Source of the DNA: Rhodobiaceae bacterium
GTDB taxonomy: Bacteria > Pseudomonadota > Alphaproteobacteria > Rhizobiales > TMED25
Length of the DNA: 6,572 nt
Direction of reading: 5' to 3'
Assembly (NCBI GenBank): GCA_002704755.1
Contig: PAHC01000039.1
Coordinates: forward strand, 3,056 to 9,627
Shown: positions 1-6,373 of the stretch, piece by piece
Position numbering within the stretch: position 1 is the stretch's first letter
Layout: each line of letters starts with the position of its first letter
Notes under the pieces: generated by a model
The model's database searches: none
The model's input: only the letters and a program-made list of their open reading frames with translations
What the model was told of the DNA's origin: nothing
Made by a program: the position numbers and the translations under genes

Positions 1-348
1 GATGAAAACAAAAAGCTCTATGTTACTGCTGCAAAAGCACGAGGCGTAACAGGTCGACGCTTATTATTAAATTATCCCACGCGCCATGCGCTGAGCCCCT
101 TGATTAACTCTATCGGTTTTGATTTAAATCGTATTTTTAATGACTTACCGATTGTAGCTATTATTTTAGCGATTACAGATGCAGGTTCCTTGCTTCTCCA
201 AGCCTTAGTTCGATCTAATGATCAGCAACTTGCAGGCGCAATTATATTTTTAATGACAGCAACAATCATTTTTATCAATTTTGTTACAGATATCGTTTTG
301 TCAATTATTGATCCCAGAACGCGAAGGGGGATGTTGAATCAAAGATGA
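1..348 (+). CDS. Opp/Dpp/Yej-type ABC transporter inner-membrane permease, first (DppB/YejB-like) subunit, 5'-truncated
   Basis: The reading frame is open from base 1 to the TGA at 346-348, giving the last 115 residues of a permease whose start lies outside the window. The visible part begins inside the cytoplasmic EAA loop that contacts the ATPases (YVTAAKARGV, then an R-rich turn and the SPLI segment). Two hydrophobic membrane segments follow (around PIVAIILAITDAGSLLL and GAIIFLMTATIIFINFV). It closes with DIVLSIIDPRTR, the typical tail of this permease class. Family knowledge says this subunit pairs with a DppC-like permease to form the substrate pore. Its stop overlaps the start of the next permease as ATGA, which fits translational coupling. 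Family assignment is firm. The transported substrate cannot be deduced from this fragment. Confidence 0.9.
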   Translation, partial: DENKKLYVTAAKARGVTGRRLLLNYPTRHALSPLINSIGFDLNRIFNDLPIVAIILAITDAGSLLLQALVRSNDQQLAGAIIFLMTATIIFINFVTDIVLSIIDPRTRRGMLNQR

Positions 349-1439
349 GTAGCCCAGCCATTCTCTCTCAAAGTCAATTAATTTGGCAACGTTTTCAAAA
401 AAATAAATCTGCAAAAATCGCTACTTTTTTCCTCATTTTTTTGATTTCTTTGGGTATTTTTGCTGATTTTCTCTCACCCTATAAACCAACTATTGATGGA
501 GCAGATAAAGATTATATTAACGGGGCGCCCCAATTGCCAAAGTTTTGGGATGAAAATGGATTTTCGATAAGGCCTTTTTTATATACCACTGAGCGGACCC
601 GTTCGATTGAAACAAATTTTCGCTGGGTTGAAACAGTCAACCGAGAAGAAAGACGGTATGTTCAATTTTTTGTCAAAGGGTGGGAATACAATTTTCTTGG
701 GATAACCATGGACCGTCATTTATTTGGGATTGATCAAGGGCAAATTCATATTTTTGGAACAGATGGATCGGGTAAAGATATTTTCTCTCGTACATTAAAA
801 GCAATTTATATATCGCTTGCTGTGGGTGTATTAGGGCTCGCAATAAAATTGTGTATGTCTTTGATGGTTGGTGGGTTAGCGGGATATTTTGGAGGATGGG
901 TTGATAGCATCTTATCGGCTTTCACGGATGCGGTGAGAACTATCCCTCCTATTCCCCTCTTTATGGCTCTTGCAGCTTTCATCCCCGATCATTGGAGTGC
1001 GGAGATGAGGTTTTTCTATATTGCAACCATCATTGGCATGGTTGACTTCCCCACACTATCGCGAAGATTACGAACGCATCTGCTCTCTGAGCGCAATCAA
1101 GAATATGTTTTAGCAGCTAAGTTAAGTGGAACAAGTACGTTTAAAATAATTTATAAACATCTACTTCCAAGCTTCACGAGTTACATCATCGTGGATACAC
1201 TCATTAACTTCCCTTATATGATTTTAGCAGAGACTTCTCTTAGTTTTATTGGTTTAGGGTTACAAGACCCTGTCAATAGTATTGGGGTGATGCTACAAAA
1301 TGCAACTAAGAGCGATGTCCTATTGAATTATCAGTGGTACTACATTCCTACCATATTTTTTATCGCTTTAGTTATGGCCTTCGTTTATGTAGGTGATGGT
1401 ATTCGAGATGCGGCCGATCCTTACAAGGTTCAAAAATAA
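345..1439 (+). CDS. Opp/Dpp/Yej-type ABC transporter permease, second (DppC/YejE-like) subunit with extended periplasmic region
   Basis: This 364-residue inner-membrane protein is the second pore subunit of the importer. A short cytoplasmic N-terminus leads into a first membrane helix at about residues 25-42. A polar stretch of roughly 90 residues follows before the hallmark HIFGTDGSGKDIFSRTL at about 135-151, which normally sits soon after helix 1 in DppC. The core membrane domain follows, with the EAA loop EYVLAAKLSG...HLLPS at about 253-275, then SLSFIGLGLQDP near 298-309. It ends in RDAADPY, usual for DppC-type permeases. The long insert before the GTD motif resembles the YejE-like subgroup rather than compact DppC. 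The ATG at 345 overlaps the upstream stop (ATGA), and its TAA shares a base with the next ATG (TAATG). Substrate is unknown; peptides are the commonest ligands, but sugars and other solutes occur in this family. Confidence 0.93.
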   Translation: MSSPAILSQSQLIWQRFQKNKSAKIATFFLIFLISLGIFADFLSPYKPTIDGADKDYINGAPQLPKFWDENGFSIRPFLYTTERTRSIETNFRWVETVNREERRYVQFFVKGWEYNFLGITMDRHLFGIDQGQIHIFGTDGSGKDIFSRTLKAIYISLAVGVLGLAIKLCMSLMVGGLAGYFGGWVDSILSAFTDAVRTIPPIPLFMALAAFIPDHWSAEMRFFYIATIIGMVDFPTLSRRLRTHLLSERNQEYVLAAKLSGTSTFKIIYKHLLPSFTSYIIVDTLINFPYMILAETSLSFIGLGLQDPVNSIGVMLQNATKSDVLLNYQWYYIPTIFFIALVMAFVYVGDGIRDAADPYKVQK

Positions 1440-2407
1440 TGTCATTAGTCAAAGTCGAGAATTTAAATATCCAATTTGATACGGATGAAGGTCAATTATT
1501 GGCTCTTGAGGATGTTAATTTTACTGTGAATAATGGCGAGATTTTAGGAATTGCGGGTGAGTCAGGATCAGGAAAGACCATTACTGCTAAGTCGCTTATG
1601 CAACTTAATGATGAAAATACTCTTTATCACCCGAATAGTAAAATTCTTCACCAAGGAGAAAATTTATTAAATTATGATGAATTAAAAATGGTTCCTTATC
1701 GGGGGAAAATTTTCTCCATGATCTTTCAAGAGCCTATGGCCAGTTTTGCGCCCGCTATCCGCATTGGTGATCAAATGGTAGAACAACTTCAAATTCACGA
1801 AAATATTTCTGTGCAAGAGGCACGCGAACGTTCTATTCAGGCGCTCACGAGTGTCGGCATCCCTGATAGTGCAACATTGATTGATCAATACTCCTATGAG
1901 TTTTCTGGAGGGATGCGGCAGCGCGCTATGATTGCTATGGCGCTCTCCACAAACCCACAATTATTAATAGCCGATGAGCCAACAACAGCTTTAGATGTAA
2001 CTATCCAAGCCCAAATTATTAATCTCATTAAACGTGAGGTGAGAGAGAGAAATATGGGTGTTATTTTTATTACTCATGATCTCGCTCTTTTAGCACAAAC
2101 CGCTCATCGGATTTTAATTATGTATATGGGAAAAATTGTTGAGAGTGGCACTACCTATCAAGTGTTAACCAACCCACAGCATCCCTACACCCAATCACTA
2201 ATTGAGTCCTCCCCTGATATCAATAATTTTGAGAAACCACTAATACCTATCCCTGGAGAAGTCCCTTTACTTAAAGACCGACCCCAAGGATGTGTCTTTC
2301 AAAATCGATGTAAGAAAATTATGGGAGAGGCCTGCCGAACCCAAAAACCTCTAACGGTTGCTCAGGAGGACGGCCATACAGTTGCTTGTCACATATATCA
2401 TGAGTAG
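1439..2407 (+). CDS. Opp/Dpp-type ABC transporter ATP-binding protein (DppD/OppD-like)
   Basis: This is a 322-residue cytoplasmic ATPase with all nucleotide-binding motifs. Walker A GESGSGKT is at 40-47, the Q-loop glutamine at 97, and signature FSGGMRQR at 155-162. Walker B ends in DEP (D179, E180), the D-loop ALD is at 184-186, and the switch histidine is H213. The C-terminus carries the oligopeptide-ABC extension, with PIPGEVP followed by four cysteines at 285, 291, 299 and 317. In OppD/DppD relatives of known structure such cysteines bind a [4Fe-4S] cluster. The region after the Q-loop reads EPMASFAPA instead of the more common MTSLNP, a variation within the family. The start ATG overlaps the permease stop (TAATG). 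It is expected to form a heterodimer with the next gene product and power uptake through the two permeases. Confidence 0.95.
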   Translation: MSLVKVENLNIQFDTDEGQLLALEDVNFTVNNGEILGIAGESGSGKTITAKSLMQLNDENTLYHPNSKILHQGENLLNYDELKMVPYRGKIFSMIFQEPMASFAPAIRIGDQMVEQLQIHENISVQEARERSIQALTSVGIPDSATLIDQYSYEFSGGMRQRAMIAMALSTNPQLLIADEPTTALDVTIQAQIINLIKREVRERNMGVIFITHDLALLAQTAHRILIMYMGKIVESGTTYQVLTNPQHPYTQSLIESSPDINNFEKPLIPIPGEVPLLKDRPQGCVFQNRCKKIMGEACRTQKPLTVAQEDGHTVACHIYHE

Positions 2408-3377
2408 TTTTATTGAAGTAAGAAATTTGGAAGTTCAATATGAAAGAGGAAAAAAAAATATTTTTGAAAAAACTAACTCTTTTAATGCGGTTGATAATGT
2501 GAACTTCGATATTCAAAAGGGAAAAATTTTTGGTTTGGTGGGAGAGTCGGGTTCAGGTAAGTCAACGCTCGGCAAGGCCCTATTAGCGGCAAAAGAATAT
2601 CATCGTGGCTCTATTCACTATCATTTTCAGGAGGGAATGATCAATCCTAATCATTTACCTAAAAATCTCCTAAAATTATTCCGCTCAAAAGTGCAGTTAA
2701 TTTTTCAGGATCCGTATAACTCTTTAAGTCCGAGGATGACTGTCCGAGATATTATTGCGGAACCCCTAGAATCTCTAGGTATTACTAGTTCTAAAAAGGA
2801 AACGGATGATCGGGTGATTGAAATTGCTCAAAAATGCCAGCTGAACATTAATCATTTAAATCGATTTCCTCATTCTTTTTCTGGAGGGCAGCGCCAACGA
2901 ATATCAATTGCCCGCTCGTTGGTAGCTAAGCCTGAATTTATTGTTGCCGATGAAAGTGTAGCTGCATTAGATGTATCCATTCAAGCGGGCATCTTACAGT
3001 TATTAAAAACCATTCAACAAGAAATGGGATTAACTATTATGTTCATTAGCCATGACCTCAGTGTTGTTGCAAATTTTTGTGATGATGTCGCTGTGATGTA
3101 TTTAGGAAAAATTGTTGAACTTGCCCCTACTAAAAAGTTATTTACAGATCCCAAACACCCCTACACTAAAGCACTCTTCCAATCAATTCCCTCAATTCAC
3201 CCTGACACACAAAAAACCCTCCAAACGCTTGAGGGAGAAATTCCTAGTATTTATCAAAAACCTCAAGGATGTGTTTTTCAAACTCGATGCCCTATAGTAA
3301 GTAGTCGATGTAAAGTAGATCAACCAAGCATGAAAAAACACAACGAACATCAAACGGCTTGTTTTTACTCCACCTAA
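2400..3377 (+). CDS. Opp/Dpp-type ABC transporter ATP-binding protein (DppF/OppF-like)
   Basis: This is a 325-residue cytoplasmic ATPase, the partner of the preceding subunit. From the ATG at 2400, Walker A GESGSGKS is at 48-55, Q-loop Q103 lies in FQDPYNSLSPRM, and signature FSGGQRQR is at 160-167. Walker B gives D184 and E185 followed by SVAALD, and the switch histidine is H218 (FISHD). The FQDPY.SL.PRMTV block is characteristic of the OppF/DppF type. The C-terminal extension has four cysteines at 291, 297, 304 and 321. An in-frame ATG at 2358 would add 14 residues. I chose 2400 because MSSFIEVRNLEV is the normal family beginning, and it gives an 8-base overlap with the upstream gene instead of 50. 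Two separate ATPase genes distinguish this system from Yej, where they are fused. Confidence 0.95.
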   Translation: MSSFIEVRNLEVQYERGKKNIFEKTNSFNAVDNVNFDIQKGKIFGLVGESGSGKSTLGKALLAAKEYHRGSIHYHFQEGMINPNHLPKNLLKLFRSKVQLIFQDPYNSLSPRMTVRDIIAEPLESLGITSSKKETDDRVIEIAQKCQLNINHLNRFPHSFSGGQRQRISIARSLVAKPEFIVADESVAALDVSIQAGILQLLKTIQQEMGLTIMFISHDLSVVANFCDDVAVMYLGKIVELAPTKKLFTDPKHPYTKALFQSIPSIHPDTQKTLQTLEGEIPSIYQKPQGCVFQTRCPIVSSRCKVDQPSMKKHNEHQTACFYST

Positions 3378-3428
3378 TTGATAATGATCGCAAAAATAAT
3401 CTTCATATAAATGCAATATTTAATCGAT

Positions 3429-3432
3429 AGGA
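3429..3432 (+). promoter_or_regulatory. Ribosome binding site of the PHP-family gene
   Basis: AGGA lies 7 bases before the ATG at 3440. It supports that start. The gene follows a 62-base gap instead of overlapping its neighbour, so it has its own initiation signal. No convincing promoter was seen in the gap. Confidence 0.6.
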
Positions 3433-3439
3433 TCATCTA

Positions 3440-4348
3440 ATGGAAATAATACCTTCGCAATTATCAAAGCGGTTTTATCGAGGAAATCTTCATGGCCACT
3501 GTGTCAACTCTGATGGCCAACTCCAACCAGAAGAGGTTATAAAAAAATACAAAGAGTTAGGCTATGATTTTACATGTCTGTCTGATCACTTATGGATTGA
3601 CCATTCCTTTGCCTCTTCCAAAATTACAGATACTACTCAATTGAATGAACCAGATTTTATCACCATACCATCCGCAGAAATTCACTGTTATGGAAAAAAA
3701 TATGATAACGATGGTATTTGGCATATTGTTGCCAATGGTCTCCCTTTGGATTTTGCTTCTGCCGATGATCAGGAAACAGCCCCCCAATTAGTCCAAAGAG
3801 CAAAAGATGCAGGAGCCTATGTAACATTAGCTCATCCAGAATGGTATAGTTTAACATTTGAGGAGGCCATGACTGTAAGTCATGCGCATGGCGTTGAGGT
3901 TTATAATCACTCATGTTATTTTGAGTCAGGAAGAGGAAGCGGTATTGCCGTTGCGGACTATCTTCTTCAAGAAAATCACCGTATAAATCTTACCGCAACT
4001 GACGACTCCCATTTTAGGGTTCCTGATGCAGGAGGAGGTTGGGTAATGGTGGCTGCAAGTGAACTTTCGGCAAATGCCATTATCGACTCCTTGAAAGCTG
4101 GAAAATATTATTCCTCCACGGGAGTGGATATCTTACAATTCGAGCAACACGATCGAAAAATTCATATCGAATGTTCGCCTGCAAGCCATCTTTGTTTAGC
4201 AGGGTCTGGAAATTTAGCAGTTTATAAAACAGGGACAAATATAACAAAAGCTGAATTCAATTTAGATAATTTTAAATCTGACTGGTTTCGATTGACCTTA
4301 ATTGATGACTCAGGTCACTTTGCTTGGTCTAACCCTGTCTGGTTATAA
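3440..4348 (+). CDS. PHP-domain metal-dependent phosphoesterase (CehA/McbA-like)
   Basis: This is a 302-residue, probably cytoplasmic hydrolase with no signal peptide or membrane segment. The PHP metal-site motifs are present in order: HxH at H18 and H20 with D25 (NSDG), D49-H50 (LSDH), E80 and H82 (SAEIH), H95, H132 in AHPEW, and the closing DxH at D189 and H191 (TDDSH). PHP enzymes use a two- or three-metal centre to hydrolyse phosphate mono- or diesters; CehA/McbA relatives act on carbamate or other esters. The last 90 or so residues form a beta-rich tail (ending DDSGHFAWSNPVWL) often found in this group. It lies 62 bases after the ATPase gene in the same direction and so is probably co-transcribed with the importer. 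This suggests it acts on an imported compound. The exact substrate is not readable from the sequence. Confidence 0.85.
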   Translation: MEIIPSQLSKRFYRGNLHGHCVNSDGQLQPEEVIKKYKELGYDFTCLSDHLWIDHSFASSKITDTTQLNEPDFITIPSAEIHCYGKKYDNDGIWHIVANGLPLDFASADDQETAPQLVQRAKDAGAYVTLAHPEWYSLTFEEAMTVSHAHGVEVYNHSCYFESGRGSGIAVADYLLQENHRINLTATDDSHFRVPDAGGGWVMVAASELSANAIIDSLKAGKYYSSTGVDILQFEQHDRKIHIECSPASHLCLAGSGNLAVYKTGTNITKAEFNLDNFKSDWFRLTLIDDSGHFAWSNPVWL

Positions 4349-4356
4349 AAAATAAG

Positions 4357-5148
4357 TTAAAGTTGTTCGTCTATTTGTTGGAGAACACTCGGTAAGTCAG
4401 CAATGGTTTCAATTAAAAAGTGAGGAGAGGCAGCTGAAAACTTTTCTTCTGCTTTTCGAATGAGTTGTTTTCGATCCTCTTGGCTTAATTGATCAACTTC
4501 TGATTGGCTCATTCCAACTTCATTACTTGACAAAGTAACTCCTACCGTCCACATACCAGCATTATGTCCCTCTAAAATGCCAAATGGAGAGTCATCCACT
4601 TTGACCGAGTTTGCTAAAGTTTTTAACTGAAAATGTTCTGCAATCCGGTAGCACATATAAGGGTAAGGGCGACCAATTTCAACATCGGTAGAGGTCATGA
4701 CGATTTCTGGAAAAAACCCTTGTTCTTTCATAGGTCCTAAAAGTAAATCAACCTGTTCACGGTCATAACCGGTACAGCATCCAATCGAAACACGATTCTC
4801 TTTGAGAAGGTGCATAATCTCTAAAGTGCCAGGTATTAATTCAGAATATTTGATTAAGATATCTTTTTGAAGTGGGATAAAGTCTTGAAATAAAGATTGT
4901 ATATCTGCATCGGTGCTGGGTTTACCAAATTTATCCTCCCACATTTTTTTTATGCGCTCGATCTTCAAAATTTCCTCAATATGTTTTTTTTTATGGAGAC
5001 CCATTGGAGCCCTTGCTTCGGCGATGGTGATATCAATACCTCGGTTTGAAAAAACTTTAGTAAATGCCCCAACAGGAGCCATACAACCATAGTCAACCAC
5101 TGTTCCAGCCCAATCAAAAATAACACATTCAATTTTGTTCAAATTCAT
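4357..5148 (-). CDS. phnX: Phosphonoacetaldehyde hydrolase (phosphonatase)
   Basis: This 263-residue cytoplasmic HAD-superfamily enzyme cleaves the C-P bond of phosphonoacetaldehyde to acetaldehyde and phosphate. The sequence aligns without gaps at the key positions of the Bacillus cereus enzyme as I recall it. The nucleophile is D12 in FDWAGTVVDYG, and the Schiff-base lysine is K53 in PMGLHK. T126 is HAD motif II in CTGY, R160 lies in GRPYP, and the magnesium ligand is D186. G190 replaces a second acidic residue of the Bacillus protein, as in other PhnX proteins I recall with a VDD.. loop. Retention of K53 separates it from PhnX-like paralogues without the lysine. The start overlaps the oxidoreductase stop by one base, with AAAGG 11 bases upstream of the ATG, so the two are co-transcribed and the oxidase probably supplies its substrate. 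It converges with the PHP gene across 8 bases. Confidence 0.95.
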   Translation of the reverse strand: MNLNKIECVIFDWAGTVVDYGCMAPVGAFTKVFSNRGIDITIAEARAPMGLHKKKHIEEILKIERIKKMWEDKFGKPSTDADIQSLFQDFIPLQKDILIKYSELIPGTLEIMHLLKENRVSIGCCTGYDREQVDLLLGPMKEQGFFPEIVMTSTDVEIGRPYPYMCYRIAEHFQLKTLANSVKVDDSPFGILEGHNAGMWTVGVTLSSNEVGMSQSEVDQLSQEDRKQLIRKAEEKFSAASPHFLIETIADLPSVLQQIDEQL

Positions 5149-6275
5149 TAATTTAATAACCTTTCTATTGTTTCTTCGGCAAAAGCAAATCCTGTACTCA
5201 TTCCAATACCAGTGGTCACCACGGCTTGAACACGATTACGATCATAAAAATGTTGAAAATAGTCATCTTTTCCTGAAGGATAGTGCCCAATCCATCTTTC
5301 AGTAACAGTATAGTTTTTAATTCCCAAGACCTTTTCCATTAAGCTTAAAATTTGTTGATCGATGATCTCCGACTCAAAAGGAAGATGCTCATGATCAGTA
5401 TAATGATGACTGTCTCCTATAATTAAAGAGCCGTCAGCACATTGAACCGCAATTAAATGAATTCCATTTTGAATTTCTTTTTTATAATTTTTTTTGAGCA
5501 TTCGGTGGGCAGCATTGATAAAATCTAGATTTTGATAACCAGGATACCGCATTAAAGTTAAATCACTCATCACCCCACCTCCAAGTTTAAAACTTTGATC
5601 TGGTTTGATTTTTAACATATGAAGACGACAATTTTGTACTTTATGTTTTAAAAATAAATCCCTACCTAAGCCTTGCAGGTGATTGCCCGTTGCAAGAAAT
5701 AATTTATCATAAGAAATTGTCTTTTTGGGCGTTCTAAGGGCATTACCTAAATCCTCAATGACATCTTGATTCCATAAAAAATCAATCCCTTTAATTTTGC
5801 TTAGATAGTTTGTAATTTTTGGAATAGCTATACGGGGTTCAATTCTTAATTCATCAGGGCTATACAAAGCTGCATGAGGTTTAGTTTGAGAGAGAAATTG
5901 ATTTTGTTTTTCAAGTTCTGATAGTGAAAGTAATTTAAGGTTAGATCTTTGATCTGCCTCCAAGTAGTTTTCAAGGACAGGTAATGTTTCTAAGTGATGT
6001 GCTAAAAAATAAAGCCCTCGGTGATGTATAGGTATTTTGGCTATTTTACACATATCAAGCCAAATTTCTTTTGATCGAAGAGCACGTTTTTGCATAATGC
6101 CCAACTCAAGACCAGTAATTGTAATAAACCCAAAGTTACGAATAGAAGCACCAGTGCATTGTTGATGCCGGTCGATTAAAAGAATTTTTATTTTTGGTTT
6201 TAATTTTTTTGCAGCTATTGCTGCGCCCAAACCTACTACCCCAGTCCCAACAATAACAAGGTCATAATTTTTCAT
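5148..6275 (-). CDS. FAD-dependent oxidoreductase of the phosphonatase-associated DAO family (TIGR03364/HpnW-like), probable aminophosphonate oxidase
   Basis: This 375-residue flavoenzyme has a DAO-type fold. The dinucleotide-binding GTGVVG is at 10-15, with the acidic residue D35 ending the second strand. GASIRNFGF at 42-50 is the flavin-contacting segment typical of the family recurrently encoded beside phosphonatases. Near the C-terminus TTGIGMSTGFAFAEETIERLL is the second FAD-binding segment. Family knowledge: members oxidatively deaminate aminophosphonates, reportedly including N-alkylated 2-aminoethylphosphonate, yielding phosphonoacetaldehyde. Being the first gene of a one-base-overlap operon with phnX supports the same role here. 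It would replace the PhnW transaminase, which is absent from the window. Exact substrate preference is inference. No Shine-Dalgarno is visible before the ATG; a TATAAT ends 5 bases upstream, so a leaderless mRNA is possible. Confidence 0.88.
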   Translation of the reverse strand: MKNYDLVIVGTGVVGLGAAIAAKKLKPKIKILLIDRHQQCTGASIRNFGFITITGLELGIMQKRALRSKEIWLDMCKIAKIPIHHRGLYFLAHHLETLPVLENYLEADQRSNLKLLSLSELEKQNQFLSQTKPHAALYSPDELRIEPRIAIPKITNYLSKIKGIDFLWNQDVIEDLGNALRTPKKTISYDKLFLATGNHLQGLGRDLFLKHKVQNCRLHMLKIKPDQSFKLGGGVMSDLTLMRYPGYQNLDFINAAHRMLKKNYKKEIQNGIHLIAVQCADGSLIIGDSHHYTDHEHLPFESEIIDQQILSLMEKVLGIKNYTVTERWIGHYPSGKDDYFQHFYDRNRVQAVVTTGIGMSTGFAFAEETIERLLN

Positions 6276-6297
6276 TAAAAATTATATTATGTATAAT
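6269..6297 (+). promoter_or_regulatory. Candidate sigma-70 promoter for the rightward exported-protein gene
   Basis: TTTTCA (6269-6274, four of six matches to the -35 consensus) and a perfect TATAAT (6292-6297) are separated by 17 bases. Transcription would begin near 6304 and give a leader of about 70 bases before the GTG at 6374. The -35 element overlaps the start of the divergent oxidoreductase. The region is very AT-rich, so a chance match is quite possible. Confidence 0.4.
6281..6286 (-). promoter_or_regulatory. Candidate -10 element for the oxidoreductase-phnX operon
   Basis: A perfect TATAAT on the minus strand ends 5 bases before the oxidoreductase ATG. Transcription would start at or within a base or so of the start codon, consistent with the missing Shine-Dalgarno and a leaderless message. 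No good -35 was found at 16-19 bases spacing (AAATGG at 17), so an activator would be needed or the site is fortuitous. It sits back to back with the rightward TATAAT at 6292-6297. Confidence 0.35.
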
Positions 6298-6306
6298 TTA
6301 TGACCA

Positions 6307-6316
6307 TTTCATGAAA
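6307..6316. repeat. 10-base perfect palindrome in the divergent intergenic region
   Basis: TTTCATGAAA reads the same on both strands. It lies just downstream of the predicted rightward start site and about 20 bases upstream of the leftward -10 element, a position from which a regulator could act on both genes. It is short and AT-rich, so this is only a candidate operator. Confidence 0.2.
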
Positions 6317-6373
6317 AAAATTTAAAATAATTAAGTAATTTCCTTATTTGGATTAAAAAATTATTATAGGAGA

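Noticed and set aside
2358..2399. Longer start for the second ATPase at the ATG at 2358.
   Set aside because: The extra 14 residues do not look like the family N-terminus and would make a 50-base overlap. The ATG at 2400 gives the canonical beginning.
3378..3439. Possible promoter or Pho box between the second ATPase and the PHP gene (TTGATA at 3378, CTTCATATAAATGCAATA near 3401).
   Set aside because: TTGATA has no -10 at acceptable spacing, and the Pho-box resemblance is good in only one half-site. In such AT-rich DNA this is not supportable.
1682..3914. Open frames on the minus strand opposite the ATPase and PHP genes, and a short plus-strand frame within the second ATPase.
   Set aside because: They lie wholly or mostly inside well-supported genes in other frames, lack recognisable motifs, and have protein sequences typical of shadow translation.
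4363..4386. Short inverted repeat TGTTC...GAACA as a terminator for the PHP gene.
   Set aside because: A stem of only about five base pairs with a long loop and no T-run, located inside the phnX coding region.
4575..4600. Loss of a catalytic residue in PhnX because G190 replaces an aspartate of the Bacillus enzyme.
   Set aside because: The principal metal ligand D186 and all other catalytic residues are kept, and other phosphonatases share the VDD..G pattern, so inactivity is unlikely.
6329..6340. AATTA-AG-TAATT inverted repeat in the intergenic region.
   Set aside because: Pure A/T arms of five bases are expected by chance in this composition.
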